Shown: positions 1-8,043, counted from the first letter of the stretch. The stretch: DNA of 16,371 nt from an uncultured Bacteroidales bacterium (GCA_947367415.1 CANBEE010000027.1:1-16371), one strand, 5' to 3'. Translations and numbers: made by a program. The notes: generated by a model not told the origin, from the sequence alone.

Positions 1-1
1 C

Positions 2-508
2 TGGACCCGCGACGAGGCGCGGGAGGCTATGACCAGGCTCTGCCGGTATGTGGATGTGTGCATCTCCAACGAGGAGGATGCCAAGGACGTGTTCGGCATC
101 GAGGCGGAGGCCACCGATATCTACGGCGGCAAGCTCAACCACGAGGGCTACAAGTCGGTAGCGAAGCAGCTGGCCGACAAATTCGGTTTCGAAAAAGTGG
201 CCATCACCCTGCGTACCTCCATCTCGGCCAGCGATAACGACTGGGCAGGTATGCTGTACGACGGTGAGAACTACTGCTTCTCCAAGTCCTACCACCTGCA
301 CATCGTCGACCGCGTAGGCGGCGGCGATTCTTTCTCGGGCGGCGTAATACACGGACTCCTCACCAAAGCCACACAGGGCGAAGCACTCGAGTTTGCTGTA
401 GCCGCATCGGCTCTCAAGCATACCATCCCTGGTGATTTCAATATGGTATCCGTAGAAGAGGTAGAGGCACTTGCCGGTGGCGATGCTAGTGGACGTGTAC
501 AACGATAG
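2..508 (+). CDS. kdgK: 2-keto-3-deoxygluconate kinase, C-terminal part (5' end outside window)
   Basis: PfkB-family sugar kinase that phosphorylates 2-keto-3-deoxygluconate (KDG) to KDPG with ATP in the cytoplasm, feeding the aldolase encoded next to it. The frame is open to the left window edge, so the N-terminal half is missing; 168 residues are visible. The visible part contains NEEDAKDVFGIEAE, typical of the Bacteroidetes KDG kinases, then a stretch ending in VAITLR, and the PfkB signature 2 as DRVGGGDSFSGG, where the Asp of GGGD is the expected catalytic base. The end (EVEALAGGDASGRVQR) also fits this family. The stop is TAG at 506-508. The aldolase gene follows after 89 bases on the same strand, which supports the KDG rather than the fructokinase assignment. 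An unrelated PfkB substrate is possible but unlikely. Confidence 0.9.
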   Translation, partial: WTRDEAREAMTRLCRYVDVCISNEEDAKDVFGIEAEATDIYGGKLNHEGYKSVAKQLADKFGFEKVAITLRTSISASDNDWAGMLYDGENYCFSKSYHLHIVDRVGGGDSFSGGVIHGLLTKATQGEALEFAVAASALKHTIPGDFNMVSVEEVEALAGGDASGRVQR

Positions 509-597
509 TATTTAAGCTTTTGAGTTTGTGAGTTACTCAGTTCACTCTAACCAGTACCAGCAAATTCAAAAACCAACAAACTAATAAGACTCTGAAA

Positions 598-1269
598 ATG
601 GCAAGATTCAATAAGATGCAGGTGCTCTCGGTGATGAAGAGCACAGGAATGGTTCCCGTATTCTACCATAGCGATGTGGAAACCGCCAAGCAGGTGGTGA
701 AAGCCTGCTACGAAGGAGGCGTACGCGCATTCGAGTTTACCAACCGAGGCGATTTCGCCCACGAAGTGTTCGGCGAACTCAACAAATGGGTGGCACGTGA
801 GTGCCCCGAGATGGTGATGGGTGTGGGTTCTGTGGTAGATCCCGCTACAGCAGCACTATATATACAGTTGGGCGCCAACTTCATCGTTGGCCCGCTGTTC
901 AACCCCGAAGTGGCCAAGGTTTGTAACCGCAGGCTCATCACGTAAACTCCCGGATGTGGTTCCGTAAGTGAGATTGGCTTTGCCCAGGAGTGCGGATGCG
1001 ACCTCTGCAAAGTATTCCCCGCAGGCAACGTTGGCGGCCCCTCGTTTGTGAAAAACGTGAAGGCTCCTATGCCTTGGTCAATGCTGATGGTCACAGGTGG
1101 TGTAGAGCCTACCAAGGAGAACCTCACGGCTTGGATTAAAGCCGGTGTCACATGCGTCGGTATGGGAAGCAACCTCTTCCCCAAAGAAGTGGTAGCAGCC
1201 AAAGACTGGACATGGATAAGCGCCAAGTGCCGCGAAGCGTTTGGATACATAGACGAAGCACGCGGATAA
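598..1269 (+). pseudogene. eda: KDPG aldolase interrupted by an in-frame TAA
   Basis: 2-keto-3-deoxy-6-phosphogluconate aldolase (class I), which splits KDPG into pyruvate and glyceraldehyde-3-phosphate. Read straight through, the gene is 223 codons, the normal family length. Residues 1-115 hold the N-terminal barrel half with the catalytic Glu (E46 in AFEFTNRG) and GVGSV. Codon 116 (943-945) is TAA. Reading on in the same frame gives TPGCGSVSE, then CDLCKVFPAG with the Schiff-base Lys (K138), then the phosphate-binding VTGGVEPT and a normal C-terminus ending in TAA at 1267-1269. No frame change is needed. The codon before the stop is Thr where the family usually has Pro (compare IPLIPG in E. 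coli Eda), so two neighbouring codons look altered. The upstream product alone would lack the lysine and be inactive. Cause: real nonsense mutation, strain variant or consensus error; the sequence cannot decide. Confidence 0.88.
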
Positions 1270-1370
1270 CAAGCAGCCTTACTTCCAAACTGGTAGCTAC
1301 CCCCCTTATCACTAAGGAAGGCAGCCAGGTAGATTGAATGATTAAGAAAAAGTTATTTATGTAAGGTAGC

Positions 1371-1437
1371 AGCTTGTGCTGTTGCTCGACTATATAACAT
1401 CTGGAGTCGGGAATGGTTCAGTCACAAGCTCTTTTTG
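1371..1437 (+). terminator. Hairpin plus T run after eda (probable intrinsic terminator or RNA 3' end)
   Basis: AGCTTGTG (1371-1378) pairs perfectly with CACAAGCT (1423-1430), and the second arm is followed at once by CTTTTTG. Inside, CTCGAC (1385-1390) can pair with GTCGGG (1406-1411) with one G-U pair, giving a two-part stem with an internal loop and a 15-base apical loop. The T run follows only on the plus strand, so it fits termination of kdgK-eda, about 100 bases beyond the eda stop. The loop is longer than in a textbook terminator, so a small structured RNA is an alternative. The rest of 1270-1487 holds nothing else I can name. Confidence 0.5.
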
Positions 1438-1487
1438 TTAAAGCGCTGGAGCGATTGCGTTAACCGGGCAAAGTAAGATGGGTATGC

Positions 1488-1793
1488 TTAGAGTCTTTTG
1501 GCTGTAAATCGTTCGCCTGCACATGAGGGACAGGGTGTCAGGGCATATGCATATATGTTGGTGTCGGTGGATGTGTTATCGCGTAGTGCCCATGCTAGTT
1601 GGGATAGTGCTACGGTCTTGCCCTCTAAATCGCTTCTGTAACTTAGTAGGATAGGTTTCTCTATATAAGTGGTTGAATGAATCTCTCCCACAAAAGGGTA
1701 GTAGGATAGGTGATTCCCATTGAGCTCTACGATGAAGTCTTCAAGATGACTCTCGTCGGGTAGTATGATTAGGTGGGAATAGTAGCGAGCCAT
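1488..1793 (-). CDS. Hypothetical protein, 101 aa, with C-terminal CPSC motif
   Basis: I cannot assign a function. The protein begins MARYYSHLIILPDESHLEDF and has no signal peptide or membrane segment. It reads as a mixed alpha/beta cytoplasmic protein with a mid-region (ILLSYRSDLEGKTVALSQLAWAL) and a conserved-looking tail CPSCAGERFTAKRL. The CPSC pair could hold a metal or be a redox pair, but a second Cys pair is absent, so a lone zinc site would need dimerisation. It starts 10 bases after the DUF4296 lipoprotein gene and is the last gene of the ileS-to-lspA block, so it is probably co-transcribed with them. The start ATG at 1793 is the only plausible one near the upstream stop, and coding character is clear throughout. 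Confidence 0.8.
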   Translation of the reverse strand: MARYYSHLIILPDESHLEDFIVELNGNHLSYYPFVGEIHSTTYIEKPILLSYRSDLEGKTVALSQLAWALRDNTSTDTNIYAYALTPCPSCAGERFTAKRL

Positions 1794-1803
1794 AATGATT
1801 TCG

Positions 1804-2676
1804 TTATTTGCGCTCTTCCTGTTCGGTAGAAATGCTAGTGTCGCTAACTTTGACGGAATCGATGCGGGTATGAATAGAGTCGGTGAATAAAGTGTCTGTG
1901 GACTCTATATGGCGATATCGCATCAACTCTATCTGATGTAGCAGGACGCCGGATGTGACGGTATCGTTGTTCTTGTAGTAGACATTGCCATACAGTTTGT
2001 TGAGCTGCATGCCGGCAGTATCTGCAATTTGCAGGTGGAATGAACCTGTGGTATAAAGCACTGTGTCTACTGACAACAGGGAGTCGTTGGCAAACTCTGC
2101 TGTAAAGGCCAATTGTAGGTAGCGATTCAGTGAGTCGGCTTCTGCATGTAGGAATTGGACTTCTCCGTTCCACGCCAAGCGGTCGTTGGCCTTGAAGTTG
2201 GTGTCGTTGGGTATAATGAAACTAAAGTGGTTGGTGAGTTCTGAAGGGTAGAGCTGAACGAGCGGGGTGTCGTACCACAGGTTTGCAGAATCTCCTTCTA
2301 CGGCTTTTGCTGCTCGAGCTACTACCTGCCGTCTTTCATTTTCTATATGCTGAATGTTGCTCTCAATGCGTGATGACAATCTAGTATAGATGTCCGACAA
2401 GTCTTCTGGGTAGCGGGCATAGTATACCAATGAGGAATCAATCTGCTCCTTGCTTACTCCATGCTTCTCATATATATAGTCGAAGTAGAGATCCTTCTTA
2501 TAGCGCTCTGAGGAAGGAAGGTCGCTGATCATGACTTGTGCCAAATGGTAATCGTACAATATGGACTCTAGTTTCTTGGGAGGAATGACATCAGAACGTT
2601 TGTCCTCTCCGCATGAAACTAGGGTCAGCATCGCTGCGGTGATTGCCAATAGGCTATTTCGTAGCTTTCTTTTCAT
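1804..2676 (-). CDS. DUF4296 domain-containing lipoprotein
   Basis: A 290-residue predicted lipoprotein. Residues 1-21 form a signal peptide (basic MKRKLR, then a hydrophobic stretch) with a lipobox LVSC, the lipidated Cys being C22. Residues about 30-115 match the DUF4296 pattern known in Bacteroidetes (VIPPKKLESILYDYHLAQ, then SSERYKKDLYFDYIYEKHGVS and SSLVYYARYPEDL), a helical domain of unknown function. The C-terminal half is beta-rich and repeats aspartate/threonine-rich strands up to a charged tail ending in EERK. Its start lies inside the 3' end of lspA (23-base overlap), so the two are translationally close; LspA is the peptidase that would process this protein's signal peptide. That link is contextual only. 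Location is expected to be the periplasmic side of the inner or outer membrane. Confidence 0.87.
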   Translation of the reverse strand: MKRKLRNSLLAITAAMLTLVSCGEDKRSDVIPPKKLESILYDYHLAQVMISDLPSSERYKKDLYFDYIYEKHGVSKEQIDSSLVYYARYPEDLSDIYTRLSSRIESNIQHIENERRQVVARAAKAVEGDSANLWYDTPLVQLYPSELTNHFSFIIPNDTNFKANDRLAWNGEVQFLHAEADSLNRYLQLAFTAEFANDSLLSVDTVLYTTGSFHLQIADTAGMQLNKLYGNVYYKNNDTVTSGVLLHQIELMRYRHIESTDTLFTDSIHTRIDSVKVSDTSISTEQEERK

Positions 2677-3310
2677 CTATGGCGTTGCCGGGACCTTCTA
2701 ATCCCCAGTTCATGCATTTACTATAAAACAACAATACGGCTATGACTGCACAGCTAATGCAGGCATCGGCAAAGTTGAAGATGGGACTGAAAAAGATGAA
2801 ATGTTCGCCTCCGATAAAGGGGAGCCAGTCGGGCCAATTCCACTCTACCAAGGGGAAGTAAAACATATCCACCACCTTTCCTTTTAATAAGGGTGCATAT
2901 CCCTCGCCCCAGGGTACCAGCTCAGAAATAGCATAAGGTGTACTCTCCGAAAACAGGGGGCCATAGAACACACAATCGAAGATATTACCTGCCGCACCCG
3001 CAATAATCAAGGCCACACACGCAATATATCCTCGCGGAAAACCCTTGCCACGTATCTTATAAAGGTAATACACGAAACATCCTACGGCAATGATGCGGAA
3101 GAGCGTCAGGAAAATCTTCCCGAATATCTCCATGCCAAATGCCATGCCGGGATTCTCGGTAAAGTAGATGTAAAACCAATCGGTGACGTGGATGCTCTCG
3201 TGCAAACGCATGTTGAGTTTCACCGCCAACTTGATTACTTGGTCTATAATAAGGCAGATGGCCACTATAAGAGCAGCCATGCGCCCATCGGATAGTTTTA
3301 GCTTCATCAA
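2654..3310 (-). CDS. lspA: Lipoprotein signal peptidase (signal peptidase II)
   Basis: Inner-membrane aspartyl protease that cuts prolipoproteins before the lipidated Cys. The 218-residue protein has four hydrophobic segments (about 12-31, 65-85, 95-112, 176-196). Family motifs are present: TENPGMAFGM (52-60), AGNIFDCVFYG with catalytic D112, and FNFADACIS with catalytic D182. The family usually has Arg or Ser after the first Asp; here it is Cys. It is longer than the roughly 165-residue proteobacterial enzymes because of a loop between the two aspartates (about 118-172, Trp- and Pro-rich), usual in Bacteroidetes LspA. Two adjacent Met codons start the gene; either could be used. It lies 8 bases after the DksA-like gene and overlaps the DUF4296 gene by 23 bases, so it is in the same operon. 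Confidence 0.95.
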   Translation of the reverse strand: MMKLKLSDGRMAALIVAICLIIDQVIKLAVKLNMRLHESIHVTDWFYIYFTENPGMAFGMEIFGKIFLTLFRIIAVGCFVYYLYKIRGKGFPRGYIACVALIIAGAAGNIFDCVFYGPLFSESTPYAISELVPWGEGYAPLLKGKVVDMFYFPLVEWNWPDWLPFIGGEHFIFFSPIFNFADACISCAVIAVLLFYSKCMNWGLEGPGNAIDEKKATK

Positions 3311-3318
3311 TTATTCTT

Positions 3319-3696
3319 TTATTTCTTTCCCTGCTTGGCCTCGATGCTCAGCGTAGCGTGAGGTACAGCACGGAGACGGCCTGCGGGAATGAGCTTGCCT
3401 GTCTCGCGGCAGATACCATACGTCTTGTTCTCGATACGCACGAGAGCAGCTTGCAGGCTCTGGATAAACTTCATCTGACGCTGGGCCAGACGCATGGTCT
3501 CCTCCTTGGAGAGCGTGTTGGCACCCTCTTCCAGAATCTTATAGGTAGGAGCCGTGTCATTGTCGGTGTTGTTGTCACGGTTGCTCAACGAACCCTTCAG
3601 GTTGTCGTAGTCGCGTTGGGCCAATTCCAGCTTCTCTAAAATGATGGCGCGGAACTCTTCCAGTTCCTCGTCAGTGTAGCGTGTTTTTTCTGCCAT
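3319..3696 (-). CDS. DksA/TraR-family protein with reduced zinc finger
   Basis: 125-residue member of the DksA/TraR family, whose members bind the secondary channel of RNA polymerase and alter promoter use. Residues about 8-90 form a long helical hairpin (EELEEFRAIILEKLELAQRDY, then EETMRLAQRQMKFIQSLQAALVRIE). Residues 91-119 are the C-terminal finger region: KTYGICRETGKLIPAGRLRAVPHA. Only one cysteine (C96) of the four-Cys finger remains, so zinc is unlikely to be bound; this pattern is, as I recall, common in Bacteroidetes members. The gene follows ileS by 58 bases and precedes lspA by 8, so it is probably in the ileS operon. A run of seven G and a weak hairpin lie in the gap to ileS. Confidence 0.88.
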   Translation of the reverse strand: MAEKTRYTDEELEEFRAIILEKLELAQRDYDNLKGSLSNRDNNTDNDTAPTYKILEEGANTLSKEETMRLAQRQMKFIQSLQAALVRIENKTYGICRETGKLIPAGRLRAVPHATLSIEAKQGKK

Positions 3697-3754
3697 AGTT
3701 TTTTTACGTTGTTAAAGGGGGGGTAGGGACAAAGCCCTAACCTATATGTTAATA

Positions 3755-6700
3755 CTAAATCTTTTCTACTTTTGCCTGCAGTGTAAATCCGTCAAACTCG
3801 AGTTCAACGCCGTCGGCCACTTCACCTATGGTCAGGTTGTCGGCAAGCACCTGATTGCAGATGTATGCCTTGTGCTCCTTGATGGCAGCGTTGCTGTACT
3901 CATTGCTGCTCAAGGTCACGGCGATGCGGTCTACGATCTCGAATCCGCTACTCTTACGGATGTTCTGTATCTTGCTCACCAATTCACGGGCGATACCCTC
4001 GCGACGGAGCTCGTCGGTGACGGTGACGTCGAGCGCTACGGTGAGTACGCCCTCGTTGGCTACTACCCAGCCGGGGATGTCCTCGCTGTAGATCTCTACC
4101 TCGCCTGCTTCAATCTCGGCAGGTGTGCCTGCAAGGTCGAGGGTGAGGCGACCGGTGCTCTCGAGCTCGGCAATCTGCTCCTGGCTCATCACTGCCACGG
4201 CTGCAGCTACCTGCTTCATCAAGGGACCGAACTTCTTACCCAAGATTTTGAAGTTACACTTCACCTTCTTCACGAGGATGTCCGAAGCGCCCTCCACGAA
4301 GTCAATCTCCTTGACGTTCACCTCGTTCATGATGAGGGGTTTCACAGCCTCGAGGCGTGCCTTCATCTCTGCATCTACAGGTACCATGAGCTTCTGCAGG
4401 GGCTGCTTCACGATGATGTTCACCTTCTTGCGCAGTGCCAAGCCCATAGAAGAGATCTTCTGTGCCATCTCCATGCGCAACTCGAGCTCCTTGTCCACAA
4501 GGGCATCATCACACACGGGGAACTGTGCGAGGTGTACTGAGTCTACGGTATCGCGGCCTGTAGCACGCACAAGGTCCATATAGAGCTTGTCGGCATAGAA
4601 GGGGGCGATGGGAGCCATCAGCTTCACTACAGTCTCAAGACAGGTATAAAGGGTCTGGTATGCGGCCAACTTATCTTCGGTATAGCCAGCGCCCCAGAAA
4701 CGCTTGCGGCAGAGACGTACATACCAGTTGGAGAGGTTGTCGTTGACAAAGTCGTTGATGAGACGTCCGGCACGAGTAGGCTCGTAGTCGGCGTAGCAGG
4801 CATCCACATTCTTTATCAGGGTGTTCAGTTCAGAGATAATCCAGCGGTCAATCTCGGGGCGCTCGGCTACAGGCACCTCGGCCTCACCGTAGTGGAAGCC
4901 GTCGAGGTTGGCATAGGGAGCGAAGAACTTATAGGTGTTGTGCAGTGTGCCGAAGAACTTGCGCATCACCTCTACTACACCTTCTTCGTCGAACTTGAGG
5001 TTGTCCCAGGGCGATGAGTTGGTAATCATGTACCAGCGCAAGGGGTCGCTACCATACTTCTCGATGGCGCCGAAGGGGTCTACGGCGTTACCCAAGCGCT
5101 TCGACATCTTGTTGCCGTTCTTGTCGAGCACGAGACCGTTGGAGATAACGTTCTTGTAGGCCACGCTGTCGAACACCATAGTGGCGATGGCGTGGAGTGT
5201 GAAGAACCATCCGCGTGTCTGGTCCACACCCTCGGCGATGAAGTCGGCAGGATAGTAGGAGCGGTCGTCGACGATCTCCTTGTTCTCGAATGGATAGTGC
5301 AGCTGTGCATAGGGCATAGCACCTGAGTCGAACCACACGTCGATGAGGTCGAGCTCGCGGCGCATGGGCTTGCCGCTCTCCGACACGAGGACGATGTCGT
5401 CCACATAGGGGCGGTGGAGGTCAATCTTGTCGTAGTTGTCCTTATTATATACGCCCGGCTCGAAGCCCAGTTCCTTGTAGGGGTTGCTGGTCATGAAGCC
5501 TGCGGCGATAGACTTTTCAATCTCGTTGTAGAGCTCCTCTACCGAGCCGATGCAGATCTCCTCACCTGCCTCGCTGCGCCAGATAGGCAGCGGAGTGCCC
5601 CAGTAGCGTGAGCGGCTGAGGTTCCAGTCGTTGAGGTTCTCGAGCCACTTGCCGAAGCGGCCAGTACCGGTGCTCTCGGGCTTCCAGTTGATGGTCTTGT
5701 TGAGCTCCATCATACGCTCCTTCACTGCGGTAGAGCGGATAAACCATGAGTCGAGCGGATAGTAGAGCACAGGCTTGTCGGTGCGCCAGCAGTGCGGATA
5801 GTTGTGCACGTGCTTCTCTATCTTGAATGCCTTGTTGGCAGCCTTCATGTTGATACAGATGTATACGTCGAGCGACTCGGCAGCAGCGGCGGCCTTCTCA
5901 TCGTAGCGACCATCGACCATGAACTGCGGGTCGTAAGCGTTCTTCACCCAACGTCCTTCATACTCCTTGTAGAGCTCCTGGTTGACGCATGTGGCGAGGA
6001 AGTTCTCGTCGAGCTCCTCCATGAGGTAGAACTTACCGGTGAGGTCCACCATGGGGCGTGTCTCACCCTTCTTGTTGATCATGAAGAGCGAGGGGATGCC
6101 TGCTGCACGGGCCACAAAGGCGTCGTCGGCACCAAAGGTGGGAGCGATATGTACGATACCCGTACCATCCTCGGTGGTCACATAGTCGCCGGGGATTACG
6201 CGGAAAGCCTGTGCCGAAGCATCGTGCCACTGTCCGTTCTCGTCTACGCTCACGGGCTTCACCCAGGGGAGCAACTGCTCATACTCCATGCCCACGAGGT
6301 CGGTACCCTTGTACTCGCCCACCACCTTGAAGGGTACGAGCTTGTCGCCGGGCTTATAGTCCTCAAGTGCGAGGTCAGCAGCCTTGGGGTTAAAGTGCAT
6401 GCCGAGGAGTGCCTTGGCCAATACCACGGTCATCTTCTCGCCAGAGTAGGCGTTGTAGGTCTGCACGGCCACATAGTCAATCTTGGGACCCACGCAGAGT
6501 GCCGTATTTGAGGGCAGTGTCCAAGGTGTGGTGGTCCATGCAATGAAGTATGGTGTACCCCACTCAGCCATCTCGGGCTTGGGGTTCTTCATGCGGAACT
6601 GGCCCACTACGGTGGTGTCCTTCACGTCGCGGTAGCATCCGGGCTGGTTGAGTTCGTGTGAGCTGAGTCCCGTACCTGCTGCAGGCGAATAGGGCTGTAT

Positions 6701-7237
6701 GGTGTATCCCTTGTAGAGCAGGCCCTTGTTGTAGAGCTGCTTGAGGAGCCACCACAGGGTCTCTATATAGCGGTTGTCGTAGGTGATATAGGGATTGTCG
6801 AGGTCTACCCAATAGCCCATCTGGTGGGTGAGGTCGGTCCACTCCTTGGTAAACTTCATCACATCCTTGCGGCAGGCAGCGTTATAGTCGGCCACAGAGA
6901 TGGTCTTACCGATATCCTCCTTGGTGATACCCATCGCCTTCTCCACGCCCAGCTCTACAGGCAAGCCGTGGGTGTCCCAACCCGCCTTGCGCTTCACCTG
7001 GAAGCCCTTCATCGTCTTGTAGCGGCAGAACACGTCCTTGATGGTACGTGCCATCACGTGGTGAATACCCGGCATACCGTTTGCCGAGGGAGGACCCTCA
7101 TAGAACACAAACGAGGGGCATCCCTCACGTTCGGTCATACTCTTGGTAAACACATCCTTCTCGTCCCAAGTCTTCAGCACCTCTTTGTTCACATCTGAGA
7201 GGTTAAGCTGACCATATTCGGTAAATTTCTTGCTCAT
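3755..7237 (-). CDS. ileS: Isoleucyl-tRNA synthetase, type 2, with swapped GIHH signature
   Basis: Class I synthetase that charges tRNA-Ile. The chosen start MSKKFTEYGQ (7237) gives 1160 residues, the length of the eukaryote-like type-2 enzymes; the frame extends 14 codons upstream but that part lies in the promoter region. In order: EGPPSANGMPGIHH at 47-60, where the first class I signature HxGH is replaced by GxHH; the CP1 editing domain with WTTTPWTLPSN near 230; the second signature KMSKR at 710-714; then the anticodon-binding helical domain and a C-terminal extension without a Cys4 zinc site. Type-2 IleRS enzymes generally tolerate mupirocin, and the swapped signature is known from very resistant ones. 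A Bacteroidetes promoter lies directly upstream. Four further genes follow on the same strand at short spacing. Confidence 0.97.
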   Translation of the reverse strand: MSKKFTEYGQLNLSDVNKEVLKTWDEKDVFTKSMTEREGCPSFVFYEGPPSANGMPGIHHVMARTIKDVFCRYKTMKGFQVKRKAGWDTHGLPVELGVEKAMGITKEDIGKTISVADYNAACRKDVMKFTKEWTDLTHQMGYWVDLDNPYITYDNRYIETLWWLLKQLYNKGLLYKGYTIQPYSPAAGTGLSSHELNQPGCYRDVKDTTVVGQFRMKNPKPEMAEWGTPYFIAWTTTPWTLPSNTALCVGPKIDYVAVQTYNAYSGEKMTVVLAKALLGMHFNPKAADLALEDYKPGDKLVPFKVVGEYKGTDLVGMEYEQLLPWVKPVSVDENGQWHDASAQAFRVIPGDYVTTEDGTGIVHIAPTFGADDAFVARAAGIPSLFMINKKGETRPMVDLTGKFYLMEELDENFLATCVNQELYKEYEGRWVKNAYDPQFMVDGRYDEKAAAAAESLDVYICINMKAANKAFKIEKHVHNYPHCWRTDKPVLYYPLDSWFIRSTAVKERMMELNKTINWKPESTGTGRFGKWLENLNDWNLSRSRYWGTPLPIWRSEAGEEICIGSVEELYNEIEKSIAAGFMTSNPYKELGFEPGVYNKDNYDKIDLHRPYVDDIVLVSESGKPMRRELDLIDVWFDSGAMPYAQLHYPFENKEIVDDRSYYPADFIAEGVDQTRGWFFTLHAIATMVFDSVAYKNVISNGLVLDKNGNKMSKRLGNAVDPFGAIEKYGSDPLRWYMITNSSPWDNLKFDEEGVVEVMRKFFGTLHNTYKFFAPYANLDGFHYGEAEVPVAERPEIDRWIISELNTLIKNVDACYADYEPTRAGRLINDFVNDNLSNWYVRLCRKRFWGAGYTEDKLAAYQTLYTCLETVVKLMAPIAPFYADKLYMDLVRATGRDTVDSVHLAQFPVCDDALVDKELELRMEMAQKISSMGLALRKKVNIIVKQPLQKLMVPVDAEMKARLEAVKPLIMNEVNVKEIDFVEGASDILVKKVKCNFKILGKKFGPLMKQVAAAVAVMSQEQIAELESTGRLTLDLAGTPAEIEAGEVEIYSEDIPGWVVANEGVLTVALDVTVTDELRREGIARELVSKIQNIRKSSGFEIVDRIAVTLSSNEYSNAAIKEHKAYICNQVLADNLTIGEVADGVELEFDGFTLQAKVEKI

Positions 7238-7276
7238 ATATCGTATGTATATTATACACCTATTTATATTAAGGTG

Positions 7277-7308
7277 CAAAATTAATGTAAACGGAACGGA
7301 TATGCAAA
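7277..7308 (-). promoter_or_regulatory. Bacteroidetes-type promoter of ileS
   Basis: On the minus strand the -33 box TTTG (7308-7305) is followed after 20 bases by TAATTTTG (7284-7277), a perfect fit to TAnnTTTG. Transcription would start near 7270, about 33 bases before the ileS ATG. The region from here up to about 7327 resembles the glnS promoter region closely, including the 12-base dyad CAAATAAATTTG over the -33 box. Confidence 0.75.
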
Positions 7309-7336
7309 TTTATTTGGGGATTTCCGATAACAAGAA

Positions 7337-7378
7337 GATTGCGGGGCCGCATACAATCGGTATGGCAACTCCGCAATC
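7337..7378 (-). terminator. Hairpin after the DedA gene
   Basis: GATTGCGG (7337-7344) and CCGCAATC (7371-7378) form a perfect 8-bp stem. Inside, GCC..ATAC and GTATGGC extend the pairing with a two-base bulge and a short loop. On the minus strand the stem is followed by TTCTTGTTA, moderately T-rich, and the site lies 36 bases after the DedA stop and just before the ileS promoter. This fits a terminator insulating the two transcription units. Confidence 0.6.
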
Positions 7379-7413
7379 ATATTATCATGCCCTTTAGGGA
7401 TTCTTCGGATGTC

Positions 7414-8043
7414 TTATTTCTTCTTCACTCCTTTATATATAATATATCCGAGTGCGAGGGCTACAACAGCGATGATCACGTAGCCTATCTCGTGGCTATA
7501 TTCGGTGACAGTGCCTATGAGCTGGTCTTCGGGCACGATGGCTTCGAGGTACCAGCCGAGGGCAGCCAGCACGCCATTCCACAAACCTGCGCCGAGGGCG
7601 GTGAAGGCAATGAACTTGGCTATGTTCATCTTGGACAGTCCGGCAGGGATGGAGATGAGCTGGCGCACAGCAGGGACAAGACGTCCGATGAGTGTGGCGA
7701 TGATTCCATGCTTGCGGAAGAATTTCTCGGCGGTTTCTACCTTCTCCTGGTCGAGCAGGCACATGTGGCCGATGCGGCTATTGGCAAACTTGTATACGAT
7801 GGGCTTTCCTAGCCACAGGGCCAGGTAGTAGTTGACGAGAGCGCCGATGATGGCTCCCACGGTGGCGAAGAAGATGACTAGCCATACGCTGAGCTCGCCT
7901 GTTGCAGCAGCCTTGTAGGCGGCGGGAGGCACTACAACTTCAGAGGGGAAGGGTATGAAAGAGCTCTCGATAGCCATCAGCAGGGTGATGGTCCAGTAAT
8001 TTAGGTTGTCTAGGCACCATTGGATGAATTGTACGGATTCCAT
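7414..8043 (-). CDS. DedA-family (VTT/SNARE-associated domain) inner-membrane protein
   Basis: 209-residue polytopic membrane protein of the DedA family, members of which act in membrane lipid homeostasis; several are now linked to undecaprenyl-phosphate or phospholipid transport across the inner membrane. Motifs visible: the re-entrant segment ESSFIPFPSEVVVPPAA (about 26-42) with its acidic residue and prolines, and GRLVPAVRQLISIPAGLSKM (about 118-137) with the conserved Arg residues. Hydrophobic segments follow at about 141-168 and 187-204, with a basic tail ending in KKK. Length is normal. The start at 8043 is 28 bases after the TPR gene stop, so the two are probably one operon, and a hairpin closes it. 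The exact substrate cannot be told from sequence. Confidence 0.92.
   Translation of the reverse strand: MESVQFIQWCLDNLNYWTITLLMAIESSFIPFPSEVVVPPAAYKAAATGELSVWLVIFFATVGAIIGALVNYYLALWLGKPIVYKFANSRIGHMCLLDQEKVETAEKFFRKHGIIATLIGRLVPAVRQLISIPAGLSKMNIAKFIAFTALGAGLWNGVLAALGWYLEAIVPEDQLIGTVTEYSHEIGYVIIAVVALALGYIIYKGVKKK

Noticed and set aside
1048..1269. Separate small gene after eda
   Set aside because: It is the in-frame 3' third of eda behind the TAA codon; the apparent start is an internal Val (GTG).
3730..3739. Possible -7 box before the DksA-like gene
   Set aside because: The spacing between TTTG and TA is two bases too long for TAnnTTTG, and no -33 box is placed correctly.
3721..3742. Hairpin between ileS and the DksA-like gene as terminator
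   Set aside because: The 8-base stem has a mismatch and is followed by C-rich, not T-rich, sequence on the minus strand; too weak to call.
3746..4540. Open frame of 264 codons on the plus strand opposite ileS
   Set aside because: Shadow of the ileS coding frame; its Leu/His/Val-rich composition and lack of motifs are typical of antisense frames in GC-rich genes.
5792..6511. Open frame of 239 codons on the plus strand opposite ileS
   Set aside because: Same reason: mirrors conserved ileS codons and has no promoter or homologous character.
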